A stretch of 15,593 nt of DNA, from contig CAMHMG010000047.1 in NCBI GenBank assembly GCA_946186175.1, positions 1-15,593 of the forward strand, in the 5' to 3' direction. The notes beneath the pieces were generated by a model. The model was not told the DNA's origin. It saw only the letters and a program-made list of their open reading frames with translations, and did no database searches. How positions within the stretch are numbered: the stretch's first letter is position 1; every line of letters begins with the position of its first letter. This stretch comes from an uncultured Clostridia bacterium. GTDB lineage: Bacteria; Bacillota; Clostridia; Lachnospirales; Lachnospiraceae. Position numbers and translations under genes: made by a program. Below are positions 8,264 to 15,192 of the stretch, piece by piece.

Positions 8264-9040
8264 CACCGCTAATGCAGCATAATGCAGCACTTCAAAATGT
8301 TCAGGTGCAATACTATCAAGCAGCTTCCTATGTTCCTCATCCCATTTTGCCAGATCTTCCTCTGACAAGGATGCACCCACTCCTCTGCAAGCCCTCATCC
8401 TTCCATGCCAGGTTTCTTTTGTAAATGGAACTTTCAAATCATATTCCTCGTGATCTTCCATTTCAAAATAATCATAGACCACCTCAGGAATATCTATCGG
8501 ATGTCTTGTCTCCCCCGCGCCCGTCCAACTCGGGCTGTATTTTCGTACCAGTTCTTCACTTGCACCGGCAATCCTATCCTCAAAAGGCAGCCAGGCCATA
8601 TAAAGAATCAACAGCCTTCCGTCCTTCTTAAGAAATCTTGTAAGCTTGGGAATCACTCTTTCGTGATCGAAATACCAGAAACACTGGCATGCCGTAATAG
8701 CATCAAAGGTCTCATCAGGAAAATCAATGTCCTCTGTGGATACTGCCCGAAAATCAATGTTCATTCCCACACCCTTTGCAAGCAGTTTCGCCTGTTCAAT
8801 CTGTTCCGGAGAAATATCGGTCCCTATCCAATCTGCCCCGAATCGATACATATTCCGCGGCAGAACTCCGGTACCGGTTCCCAGATCAAGAATCTTCTGC
8901 CCTTCAACACAAAGCCCTCTATCAACTATTTTCTTGTAAAACTCTTCGGGATAAATATCCCTGAATCTTGCATATTCCTTTGAAGTTCTGCCCCAGTCAA
9001 AAGCCTTTCCCGCATCAATTCTATCGTCAATTATTATCAT
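8249..9040 (-). CDS. class I SAM-dependent methyltransferase (Methyltransf_11/25 type)
   Basis: 263 residues. SAM-binding motif I is LDLGTGTG at 51-58, the acidic residue after strand beta-2 is D75 in GTDIS, and the later strand FDAITACQCFWYFD (about 112-125) has the usual post-motif pattern. The substrate cannot be read from sequence; the C-terminal third (EMEDHEEYDLKVPFTKETWH onward) is the substrate-specific part and resembles small-molecule methyltransferases. The ATG at 9040 has AAGGA 9 bases upstream. It is spaced about 100 bases from the deacylase gene upstream, and its 3' end contains the promoter of the next gene. Confidence 0.85.
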   Translation of the reverse strand: MIIIDDRIDAGKAFDWGRTSKEYARFRDIYPEEFYKKIVDRGLCVEGQKILDLGTGTGVLPRNMYRFGADWIGTDISPEQIEQAKLLAKGVGMNIDFRAVSTEDIDFPDETFDAITACQCFWYFDHERVIPKLTRFLKKDGRLLILYMAWLPFEDRIAGASEELVRKYSPSWTGAGETRHPIDIPEVVYDYFEMEDHEEYDLKVPFTKETWHGRMRACRGVGASLSEEDLAKWDEEHRKLLDSIAPEHFEVLHYAALAVLRKR

Positions 9041-9141
9041 ATATTATGTCGTCCTTTTTTATTCCCTGAATCTGTTGTCTCATCAGTTATGCCTTTTACA
9101 GCTTCTCACAATTACTCATTAGGAAAAGTATGCAGAGCATA

Positions 9142-9693
9142 TCAATCCTCTCCCACAAGATGTACTGTTATGAAATCATGCCCTGTAGCAGGCAGGAACT
9201 TTTCTATCAGATCAGATGTTTTAAGCTTCAGACTTGAAGTACAAACACATGGATGACATCCTATCTCTTCCCCGGCCAAAACATCCTCATCAATCAAGAG
9301 TTGAACATCATGATTTTCATCATTCATCAGTCCCATAATGCTTACAGCACCCGGTTCAATATCAAGGTATTTAAGCATATCATCAGGTTCTGCAAATGAA
9401 AGCCTCGCCGAATTAATCTGTGAAGACAACTCCTTAGTCTTAAACTTCTTATCTCCCGGCATCATAAGCATATAGAACTTTGTCTTCTGCCTGTTACAAA
9501 GAAACAAATTCTTACAGATCAACACTCCAAGAACGGCATCAATCTCATTACATGCCTCCATGTTATCTGCCGGTGCATGGTCCGTCCTCAAATATTCTAT
9601 ACCAAGGTTATCAAGAAAATCATACGTCCTGATTTCTCTAGGCAATCTTTCCTGCGTGTTCTCGGGTCTGCCATTAAATAATTGTATCTCCAT
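9142..9693 (-). CDS. YbaK/ProX-type aminoacyl-tRNA deacylase (trans-editing protein)
   Basis: 183 residues matching the YbaK/ProX editing domain across its full length. The conserved lysine is in CKNLFLCNRQK (K61), followed by the MPGDKKFK and SARLSFA segments, the GLMND loop (121-125) and GCHPC at 145-149. These free-standing proteins hydrolyse mischarged tRNA, most often Ala-tRNA(Pro) or Cys-tRNA(Pro). The residue after the HPC-x stretch is cysteine (HPCVCTSSLK), where I recall asparagine as usual; this could alter the substrate pocket. The ATG at 9693 has AAAGGGA about 10 bases upstream. It is 89 bases after the EAL protein gene on the same strand, with no terminator seen between them, so co-transcription is possible. 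Confidence 0.85.
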   Translation of the reverse strand: MEIQLFNGRPENTQERLPREIRTYDFLDNLGIEYLRTDHAPADNMEACNEIDAVLGVLICKNLFLCNRQKTKFYMLMMPGDKKFKTKELSSQINSARLSFAEPDDMLKYLDIEPGAVSIMGLMNDENHDVQLLIDEDVLAGEEIGCHPCVCTSSLKLKTSDLIEKFLPATGHDFITVHLVGED

Positions 9694-9782
9694 TTTGTTC
9701 TTGTCCCTTTCTCATTTCCTCACTATAGTATTGCCCTGTTTTCCCGGCATAGTCAGGTCTGACAAATTCCGTCTTAAAACCT

Positions 9783-12248
9783 TCAAACAGTTAGTAAATT
9801 GTCATTATTACGCAATACATTATATTGCCTCAGGCAGAACAGGAATTCACGTCCCATAGTCCCAGGCAGCAGCATCACGGTCACTTCCTCCAAACGATAA
9901 TTTCCATCATTCTGTTTGATATCAAAAACATCACTTATATATCCGCCGCTTTGTTCAACTCTTTCTTTAAGACTTGACAATTCCATAAATTGCCCAAAAT
10001 GATCTCTGTCAGATTCAGATACATTCTCCTTTTCAAACACAGCAATTCGTTCGCTCATAGACAGATCATTGTCGTAACTTTCAAGATATTTGAATCTTCC
10101 AATAAGCGGAGTAATACTATCAGCTTCAATGTCCATAAGATGAACCACTTCAAATAAATGATTGAGCTCTCTTAACTTGGCATCCAATCGACTTCCTTCA
10201 TCAGTCTCATCATTGATAGAAATATTATAAATCGAAGCTTTGATTATATGATATCCCTCACACTCAGCCACAACCTGTGCTTTAAAGCAATAGTAGTTAC
10301 CGCTTCCGGTATAATATATTGTTTTTTTCTTCTTGTCTGACTTTTCTATCAGATCAGCAAATTCGCGGTACTTTGAAAGTAACGGTGATCCGGTATGATA
10401 TATCCGTCTATCCACCTCATCAAGCTCCGGATAATCATCAAACACCTGCTCCATATAAGCTTTATTCATAAAAAGTGTTTTGAAATTAACACCGTCATCT
10501 ACGACAACTTCTAAAGGAACGTCTGTTGCTCTTGCATTAAATGCAGCTGCTTCATAAAATTTGATCCATTGTAATTCCTGAACTTTGATATTCTTCTCTT
10601 CAAGGTGTTCAAACATATTATCAATAGGTTCAGGTTTTCCGTAATAATAACCCTGTATCTTCCCGCATCCGATCTCCTTGAAATAATCAAGCTGTTCTTG
10701 TGTTTCCACACCTTCCGCAAGGGTTTTGATTCCGAGATCCTTAGCCATTGTTATCATATATTTTACAATATCCTTTGACTTTTCGGTAAATGGTCTTATG
10801 AATCTCATATCAAGCTTAATCTCATCAAATTCATAATCCTTAAGCAGTGTAAGCGATGAGTATCCGCTTCCGAAATCGTCCATCCACACCTCATATCCGG
10901 CATTTCGGAATCTGTCAATAACACTTCGCATCAATCCTTCATCTTCTGCCAGTATGCTTTCTGTAATCTCTATATGTATATAGTCTTTCGAAATATTATA
11001 TTTCTCTACATATTTCTCAACAACATCAAGCATGTCACACATAATAAAATCAAGTCTTGAAAAGTTAACTGATATAGGTACTACAGGAAGACCTGTTTCT
11101 ATCCTGTCATGAATGGTCTTACATACGTCCTCGACCACATAACAGTCAAGTTTGTGAATAAGTCTGTTTTTTTCCAGTACCCCAATGAAAAGGTCCGGAA
11201 CCAGAAATCCCACCTCGTCATCAATCCATCTTACCAAAGATTCCGCACCGCATAATTCTCCGGTAAGAGTATTGATAACCGGTTGATAATATACTTTGAT
11301 CCACTGATTATCCAATGCGTCATCCAATCTTCTTACTATGTATTCCGACAATCTCATTTTCGCAACAAATTCATCAGAATATTCAACTATATCAACCTTC
11401 GAATCATATTTGATATAGTCACAAGCAACTTTAGCAAGTGAAAGAGAGGATTCAAAATCAAACTCATCAGATGGTGTAAATTTATAAAGACCGCATTTAC
11501 CTATAATGTTATATACGGAACCATAGCTCTCCTTAAAAGCCTCCATAACCTGTCCGGTCTTCTCCATCACTCCTTCATACTGAGTACACACTGCAAAATG
11601 ATCGTCTGAAATTCTGGATACAAAAGTTCTACCAAAAATATTGCCCAGAATATCAGCTATGCTTCTAAGACATTGATCACCCTCTGTAACTCCCTTATTA
11701 ATATTAAGAAATTTAAAATTAACAAAATTGTAATATGCAATGACATATTCAACTGGTTCTTTATTAGATAACAGCTTTATTCTTCTGTTGACATATCTTT
11801 TGAACTTGCTCTTACCGTAAAGACCTGTAATGGAATCTATATCTTCATCTCCATTATCAATCTCACGATTAACCAGTACGCAATAAAACAGATCACCTTC
11901 TTCCTCATCATGAACTATCGTCCAGTTATTAACTATGTTTCTTTTGTTACCTGACTTTGTCTCAACAACAAAGAAAACATGACCTGTATTTCTATGTAAT
12001 TCATTAACCTGAAAATCAATCTCTTCTCTCACTCCGTCATATTGTGCTGCCCCTACCATCCCTTTGAAGCTGCCATCAACATATCGCAAAAAATCTTCTT
12101 CATCCACACAGTCATATATTTTGAACATATTATGGTTCACAAAAAGAAGCTTATTAGACTCATCTGCACGATATGCAAATATTCCGCTTGACATTCTTTC
12201 TACAAACATCTGTAACATCTTACTGTCTTGTGAAAATTCATCCCCCAT
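9783..12248 (-). CDS. PAS / degenerate GGDEF / EAL protein, probable c-di-GMP phosphodiesterase
   Basis: About 821 residues, no membrane segment. Residues 1-130 look like a PAS sensor. The GGDEF domain (about 137-290) has SDDHF (214-218) in place of GGDEF, so cyclase activity is probably lost and it may act as a regulatory GTP-binding or dead domain. The EAL domain (about 305-550) keeps ESL in the EAL position (336-338), N395, E427/E430 (HIEITES), DD 457-458 in MDDFGSGYSSL, K478, D480, E512/E515 (AEGVET) and Q532, so c-di-GMP hydrolysis is expected. Residues 555-821 are a C-terminal extension that looks PAS-like but is not firmly recognised. Start: ATG at 12248 with GGGGTG six bases upstream; a GTG at 12257 in frame lacks a ribosome binding site. 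A TATAAT at 12297-12292 with a poor -35 may be its promoter. Confidence 0.9.
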   Translation of the reverse strand: MGDEFSQDSKMLQMFVERMSSGIFAYRADESNKLLFVNHNMFKIYDCVDEEDFLRYVDGSFKGMVGAAQYDGVREEIDFQVNELHRNTGHVFFVVETKSGNKRNIVNNWTIVHDEEEGDLFYCVLVNREIDNGDEDIDSITGLYGKSKFKRYVNRRIKLLSNKEPVEYVIAYYNFVNFKFLNINKGVTEGDQCLRSIADILGNIFGRTFVSRISDDHFAVCTQYEGVMEKTGQVMEAFKESYGSVYNIIGKCGLYKFTPSDEFDFESSLSLAKVACDYIKYDSKVDIVEYSDEFVAKMRLSEYIVRRLDDALDNQWIKVYYQPVINTLTGELCGAESLVRWIDDEVGFLVPDLFIGVLEKNRLIHKLDCYVVEDVCKTIHDRIETGLPVVPISVNFSRLDFIMCDMLDVVEKYVEKYNISKDYIHIEITESILAEDEGLMRSVIDRFRNAGYEVWMDDFGSGYSSLTLLKDYEFDEIKLDMRFIRPFTEKSKDIVKYMITMAKDLGIKTLAEGVETQEQLDYFKEIGCGKIQGYYYGKPEPIDNMFEHLEEKNIKVQELQWIKFYEAAAFNARATDVPLEVVVDDGVNFKTLFMNKAYMEQVFDDYPELDEVDRRIYHTGSPLLSKYREFADLIEKSDKKKKTIYYTGSGNYYCFKAQVVAECEGYHIIKASIYNISINDETDEGSRLDAKLRELNHLFEVVHLMDIEADSITPLIGRFKYLESYDNDLSMSERIAVFEKENVSESDRDHFGQFMELSSLKERVEQSGGYISDVFDIKQNDGNYRLEEVTVMLLPGTMGREFLFCLRQYNVLRNNDNLLTV

Positions 12249-12358
12249 ATAATTCACCCCGCAAATACATCAAACATCAAAACCCGAAATAATTATAACT
12301 GTTCATATCACTTAAAATTGCCTGTCTCTTAATAGTTACAGTTTAACATATTGACTCA

Positions 12359-12979
12359 CTAAATGAAACTATATAATTCATGTTTTTTCACGTCGACTGC
12401 GCCTTTATGTTTTCGTGCGCAAAATATCCGCTTTTGCACATTTATAAGACTTATTTCAAACCCTTCAATCAACTCAAATCCGGCGTCCTCGACAAATATC
12501 TTTTCAATCTCCTCCAAATGATAATCGGAAAAAAATCTGCCCAACCTCTCCTCTTCCTTATCACCGTATTTGAATGACGCATACATTACTCCGCCAGGCT
12601 TCAATGCTCTGTAAAGTTTACTCAATACTTCCGGCAATTCCTGTTTGGGTAGATGAAGTAACGAGGCGCAAGCCCACACACCATCGAACATTTCTTTGTA
12701 ATCCAGATCCTTAAACTTCATGCAATCAACGGGTTGTCCAATGTAATCTGATGCCGCCATGCACAGCTCTTCCGATCCGTCGAACGCACACACTTTGAAA
12801 CCTTTTTTCAAAAAATACAGGCTATCTCTTCCGCTTCCGCAGCCTGCATCAAGAATATACGCTTCCGGCTCCAATAGTATGATGAATTGATCCTGGCAAT
12901 AGTGCATATCCGCATCAACTGTTCTTCTGATAAATTCTTCAGCATTTTGATTGTAATAATCTAATGTTTTATCATTCAT
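12359..12979 (-). CDS. class I SAM-dependent methyltransferase, TehB-like
   Basis: 206 residues. Motif I is LDAGCGSGRD at 43-52, the following acidic residue is D67 (AFDGS), and ASLLHLPKQELPEVL at 105-119 with LKPGGVMYASFKYG at 126-139 are typical of the tellurite-resistance/TehB-like and small-molecule methyltransferase group. Relatives usually end near the CARK at about 186-189; here a charged tail of about 17 residues follows (HKGAVDVKKHELYSFI), which may come from read-through into new sequence. The ATG at 12979 has AGGA about 10 bases upstream. It lies 83 bases after the broken DUF188 gene, on the same strand. The substrate is unknown. Confidence 0.82.
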   Translation of the reverse strand: MNDKTLDYYNQNAEEFIRRTVDADMHYCQDQFIILLEPEAYILDAGCGSGRDSLYFLKKGFKVCAFDGSEELCMAASDYIGQPVDCMKFKDLDYKEMFDGVWACASLLHLPKQELPEVLSKLYRALKPGGVMYASFKYGDKEEERLGRFFSDYHLEEIEKIFVEDAGFELIEGFEISLINVQKRIFCARKHKGAVDVKKHELYSFI

Positions 12980-13062
12980 AAATATAAAGTCCTCTAAATA
13001 TTAGCTTGCGTTAAGTTCTTATTCATTGTCCTGTCTAATAATTTGCTAGAAACTCTCTTTTT

Positions 13063-13394
13063 TCACCATTTCGTCTTTTGTGCTTCCATAATCATCTTCT
13101 CATTAGTACACCATTTACCCGATTGATGAATCGCAAATGCATTCTTTCCAAGAGCCATTGCCGCAACTCCGTAATCCTAGGTAACTACAATATCATTCGC
13201 ATCTTTGTCAAGCATACCTATCAAAGCAAAATCACCAGCATCCGCTCCGGCACCAATAACTTTCACATCATTGTAATCAGATGCGAGTACATGGTTAGTG
13301 TCACAAAGAAGTGTCACCGAATATTATATTGTATTGCCAGTTGCTCAACGATACAAACCACAGGACACGCATCAGCCTCTACATAAATCTTCAT
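13063..13394 (-). pseudogene. decayed DUF188 (YaiI/YqxD family) gene
   Basis: From an ATG at 13394 (GGAG 5 bases upstream) the minus strand reads MKIYVEADACPVVCIVEQLA, the hallmark start of DUF188 proteins. After NI a base is missing at about 13318-13319 (CG where CCG is expected), and the second frame then continues VTLLCDTNHVLASDYNDV, VIGAGADAGDFALIG and NDIVVT-stop-DYGVAAMALGKNAFAIHQSGKW. The stop TAG at 13179-13177 stands where CAG (the Q of VVTQDYG) is expected, a single C-to-T change. The usual basic C-terminal tail is absent after NEKM, with a stop at 13065. Members of this family are about 150 residues, and their role is not settled. Two independent lesions plus a missing tail make it non-functional. 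Confidence 0.88.
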
Positions 13395-13438
13395 CTAAAC
13401 TCCATCAACTCTAAATATAGTAATTATAAATGTAAAAT

Positions 13439-13463
13439 AACCACCCAGTCAACCCAGGTGATT
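13439..13463 (-). terminator. intrinsic terminator after the 49-residue gene
   Basis: On the minus strand AATCACCT pairs with GGGTGGTT (eight pairs including G-T) around a 9-base loop, followed by ATTTTACATTTA. It lies about 20 bases after the stop codon of the small gene and before the DUF188 pseudogene. Confidence 0.6.
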
Positions 13464-13481
13464 ACACAACAAAACCATATT

Positions 13482-13631
13482 CTATAGGATATAAATCTCA
13501 TCCCACCGATCTTCTTGCATCCATTCATCATCAATAGAAATATCATTAGCGTTTTCTGCAATAGCATATAATCTTTCTCTATTTTCTTGTAAAAACTTTT
13601 TGAAATCATTCACACTCTTAACTGAATCCAT
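13482..13631 (-). CDS. 49-residue acidic protein, unknown function
   Basis: The ATG at 13631 has a perfect AAAGGAG ribosome binding site six bases upstream, and the frame runs 49 codons to TAG at 13482. The protein begins MDSVKSVNDFKKFLQENRER, a predicted amphipathic helix, and ends with an acidic tryptophan-rich part (ISIDDEWMQEDRWDEIYIL). It has about 13 acidic and 6 basic residues. Codon structure, ribosome binding site and following terminator support a real gene, too short for most gene callers. I do not recognise the family; small acidic proteins of this shape are often antitoxins or adaptor proteins, which is inference only. It follows the PIN-like gene on the same strand by 116 bases. 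Confidence 0.68.
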   Translation of the reverse strand: MDSVKSVNDFKKFLQENRERLYAIAENANDISIDDEWMQEDRWDEIYIL

Positions 13632-13747
13632 GTATGCTCCTTTCAAATAAACAAGACTACTATAATATTTTAATCACTTTTCTATTCTGCCTATTGTAGC
13701 ATGTATATATAATTATATAAAAATCCAAGCCTGTTACTATTATGACC

Positions 13748-14413
13748 TTAGCATACATCTTTTATTAACCAATATAAATTCCTACCTGTCTCTCTTCCAA
13801 AAACATGCATCGAATTTGTATATAAAACTTTCTTTCCTCCGCCAGTTTCTTTTTGCTCAAATACAAAATCACAAACGTCATCAAATCTATAATTATATGG
13901 TGTTGTACTCAATAACTCTTGTATCTTTCTCTTGATCGCATCTCTTTCTTTCATCCTTACCCTTACATCATCCAGAGAAATAGGCTTGGACCTTTCTGCT
14001 ATTATTCTTCTTCGCTCTTTATGACTCGGATTACTAAATCCCTGCATAGCAATTTCAATATTATCTGCACGAACAATAATCAAATCTGTCGTTCCAATGA
14101 CCTTATAATAATCTATTACAGATTGAAAGCCTTTATCTTTGGATATAATGGCTATTTCTTTTTCGCCTTTGGCATGTAATTCTCCAACCTCAGTGCATAT
14201 GTATCTATCAAGAAAATCTTTCCCCTTTCTCAGCAACGGAATTACAGAGAACTTACACCCCGACGAAATAATAACATCCATCTGTTCCTTTCTGATACTA
14301 TTACACGATTCCGAATAAAAGATAATAAGTGTATCTATTGTAGAAAGCAGATCCAAACCTGATATAATACCTTTCAAATTGACATTCTCATAATCGACAA
14401 CAAATGCACTCAT
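13748..14413 (-). CDS. PIN-like domain protein (predicted nuclease fold)
   Basis: 221 residues from ATG at 14413, chosen because AGGAGG (14425-14420) lies six bases upstream; a TTG two codons earlier abuts the ribosome binding site. The N-terminal 125 residues match the PIN-like/NYN fold: MSAFVVDYENVN (D7, E9, N10), IIFYSES at the end of strand 2, a central acidic pair D66/D69 (GKDFLDRYI) and ISKDKGFQSV with D93. These are the acidic positions that bind metal in PIN nucleases, so RNA cleavage is plausible. The C-terminal third (about 140-221) is basic and helical and ends FGRETGRNLYWLIKDVC, perhaps a nucleic-acid-binding part. Promoter-like TTGGAC-N17-TATCTT (14491-14463) overlaps an inverted repeat. 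It sits beside the IS scar, so it may be acquired. Confidence 0.72.
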   Translation of the reverse strand: MSAFVVDYENVNLKGIISGLDLLSTIDTLIIFYSESCNSIRKEQMDVIISSGCKFSVIPLLRKGKDFLDRYICTEVGELHAKGEKEIAIISKDKGFQSVIDYYKVIGTTDLIIVRADNIEIAMQGFSNPSHKERRRIIAERSKPISLDDVRVRMKERDAIKRKIQELLSTTPYNYRFDDVCDFVFEQKETGGGKKVLYTNSMHVFGRETGRNLYWLIKDVC

Positions 14414-14462
14414 AGCCAACCTCCTATAATAAATGTTTATTATAAAATATTAGCGCTTATAT

Positions 14463-14491
14463 AAGATATTGTCATTGGACAGATAGTCCAA
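14463..14491 (-). promoter_or_regulatory. possible promoter of the PIN-like gene
   Basis: TTGGAC at 14491-14486 and TATCTT at 14468-14463 are 17 bases apart on the minus strand. Each differs from consensus at two positions. The -35 box lies inside the inverted repeat at 14474-14492, and the left end of the IS21 remnant begins directly upstream. Confidence 0.35.
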
Positions 14492-14492
14492 T
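14474..14492. promoter_or_regulatory. perfect inverted repeat, operator-like
   Basis: ATTGGAC-AGATA-GTCCAAT: two 7-base arms around 5 bases, perfectly complementary. It overlaps the candidate -35 and spacer of the PIN-like gene and ends exactly where the IS21-type end appears to begin (14493). There is no T-run on either side, so a protein-binding site is more likely than a terminator. Confidence 0.45.
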
Positions 14493-14495
14493 TGT

Positions 14496-14542
14496 AAGTG
14501 GTATACTATTTTCCATAGAAAGTGGCAAATAAATTTCCATAG
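14496..14542 (+). repeat. two terminal repeats of the IS21-type left end
   Basis: Copies at 14496-14518 and 14520-14542 are 23 bases long, both opening AAGTGG and closing TTTCCATAG with seven variable bases between. Multiple tandem repeats at each end are typical of IS21-family elements, where they bind the transposase. Confidence 0.75.
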
Positions 14543-14560
14543 TTTTCAATCAAATATTAT

Positions 14561-14583
14561 TCCGTGATATACTTTGTCACGGA
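14561..14583 (+). promoter_or_regulatory. hairpin covering the istA ribosome binding site
   Basis: TCCGTGA (14561-14567) is complementary to TCACGGA (14577-14583), and the 3' arm includes the first bases of the Shine-Dalgarno GGAGGTG (14581-14587). TATACT at 14568-14573 in the loop could be a -10 box, though its -35 is poor. Read-through RNA would fold the site shut, while RNA starting near 14580 would not. Confidence 0.5.
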
Positions 14584-14595
14584 GGTGAAGAAAGG

Positions 14596-15018
14596 ATGAT
14601 TGATTGGATGAATTATGGAAAAATCCAAGAATACAAAAGAAACGGACTCAAAAAGAGTCAGGCCGCAAGAAGATTGGGGGTTGATTACAAAACTATTCTA
14701 AAATACTGGGATATGACTCCAGCACAGTACACAGAAGTTGAACAAGCTTCTAAGAAACGCAGAAAGAAAGCGGATGAATACAAAGATTTTGTGGTGGAAT
14801 GCCTAGAAAAGTATCCGGATATGTCAGCAGCTCAGGTCTATGACTGGATTAAGGAAAGAACCTGTCTGGAAACCTTGGATTTCCAAAAACGTGCATTTCG
14901 GAAATATGTTCAGGAAATACGTAAAGAATACGGGATTACCAAGCCTGTATTCACAAGGGATTATGAAGCCGTGGACGAGCTTCCAAAGGGACAACAGGCA
15001 CCAATGTGGTCAAAATAG
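14596..15018 (+). pseudogene. truncated istA, IS21-family transposase N-terminus
   Basis: 140 residues versus about 400-520 for intact IstA. Residues 8-40 form a helix-turn-helix (YKRNGLKKSQAARRLGVDYK), followed by the linker typical of IstA. The frame reaches VDELPKGQQA, which in intact proteins continues into the DDE integrase domain (QVD-x-G). Here it runs into APMWSK and a stop at 15016-15018; the next frame gives a short CGQNSVNLR and stops too. The DDE catalytic domain is therefore absent and the protein cannot transpose, though the DNA-binding part could still bind the IS ends. Start ATG at 14596 follows GGAGGTGA by about 8 bases. Confidence 0.82.
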
Positions 15019-15192
15019 CGTCAACTTAAGATAGATATACCTGATATAATATGTATATGTCAAGTATCCAGACATGCAATTTCTTATATAAGAAGAGATA
15101 CTTAGTAATTGTTTACTAATGTATATAATAAAATGAGCGCACTTAATAAACCATTCATTAAGAATGTTTAAATTAAGTCAGTAATATCTTAA
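15003..15192. other. non-coding gap between the IS21 remnant and the IS4-type transposase
   Basis: No credible gene is present. It holds two perfect palindromes: TTCTTATATAAGAA at 15081-15094 and TTAGTAA-TTGT-TTACTAA at 15102-15119. A shorter one is CTTAAT...ATTAAG near 15139-15159. It probably contains the 3' end and one terminal inverted repeat of the IS4-type element, but that end cannot be set without the other end, outside the window. Confidence 0.5.

Larger units (their letters stand above)
14493..15002 (+). mobile_element. remnant of an IS21-family insertion sequence (left end and istA 5' part)
   Basis: The element appears to start with TGTAAGTGG at 14493, followed by two 23-base terminal repeats and the N-terminal part of an IstA-type transposase. 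The DDE catalytic domain and the istB helper ATPase expected for the family (whole elements about 2-2.5 kb) are missing. Homology to IstA seems to stop near 15002; what follows is unrelated and leads into an oppositely oriented IS4-type element. Left boundary is inferred from the repeats, right boundary from loss of protein similarity. Confidence 0.65.

Noticed and set aside
8405..8983. 192-codon plus-strand frame opposite the methyltransferase
   Set aside because: The minus-strand frame has motif I and a ribosome binding site; the antisense product has no recognisable feature.
9129..9141. TATGC-AGA-GCATA hairpin after the deacylase gene
   Set aside because: Only five base pairs, partly A-T, and a short CTTTT tail; too weak to call a terminator.
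13078..13386. 102-codon plus-strand frame opposite the DUF188 pseudogene
   Set aside because: It is antisense to clearly recognisable DUF188 sequence and lacks a ribosome binding site.
13424..13609. 61-codon minus-strand frame (MISKSFYKK...) over the 49-residue gene
   Set aside because: It lies in a different frame from the small gene with the AAAGGAG site, has no ribosome binding site, and its end runs through the terminator hairpin.
13695..13720. Palindromic TATATAATTATATA downstream of the PIN-like gene
   Set aside because: All A/T, expected by chance in this composition, and with no T-run placed to act as a terminator.
15081..15119. Paired palindromes considered as a CRISPR or att-like array
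   Set aside because: The two palindromes differ in sequence, there is no repeat-spacer pattern, and no integrase or cas gene is nearby.
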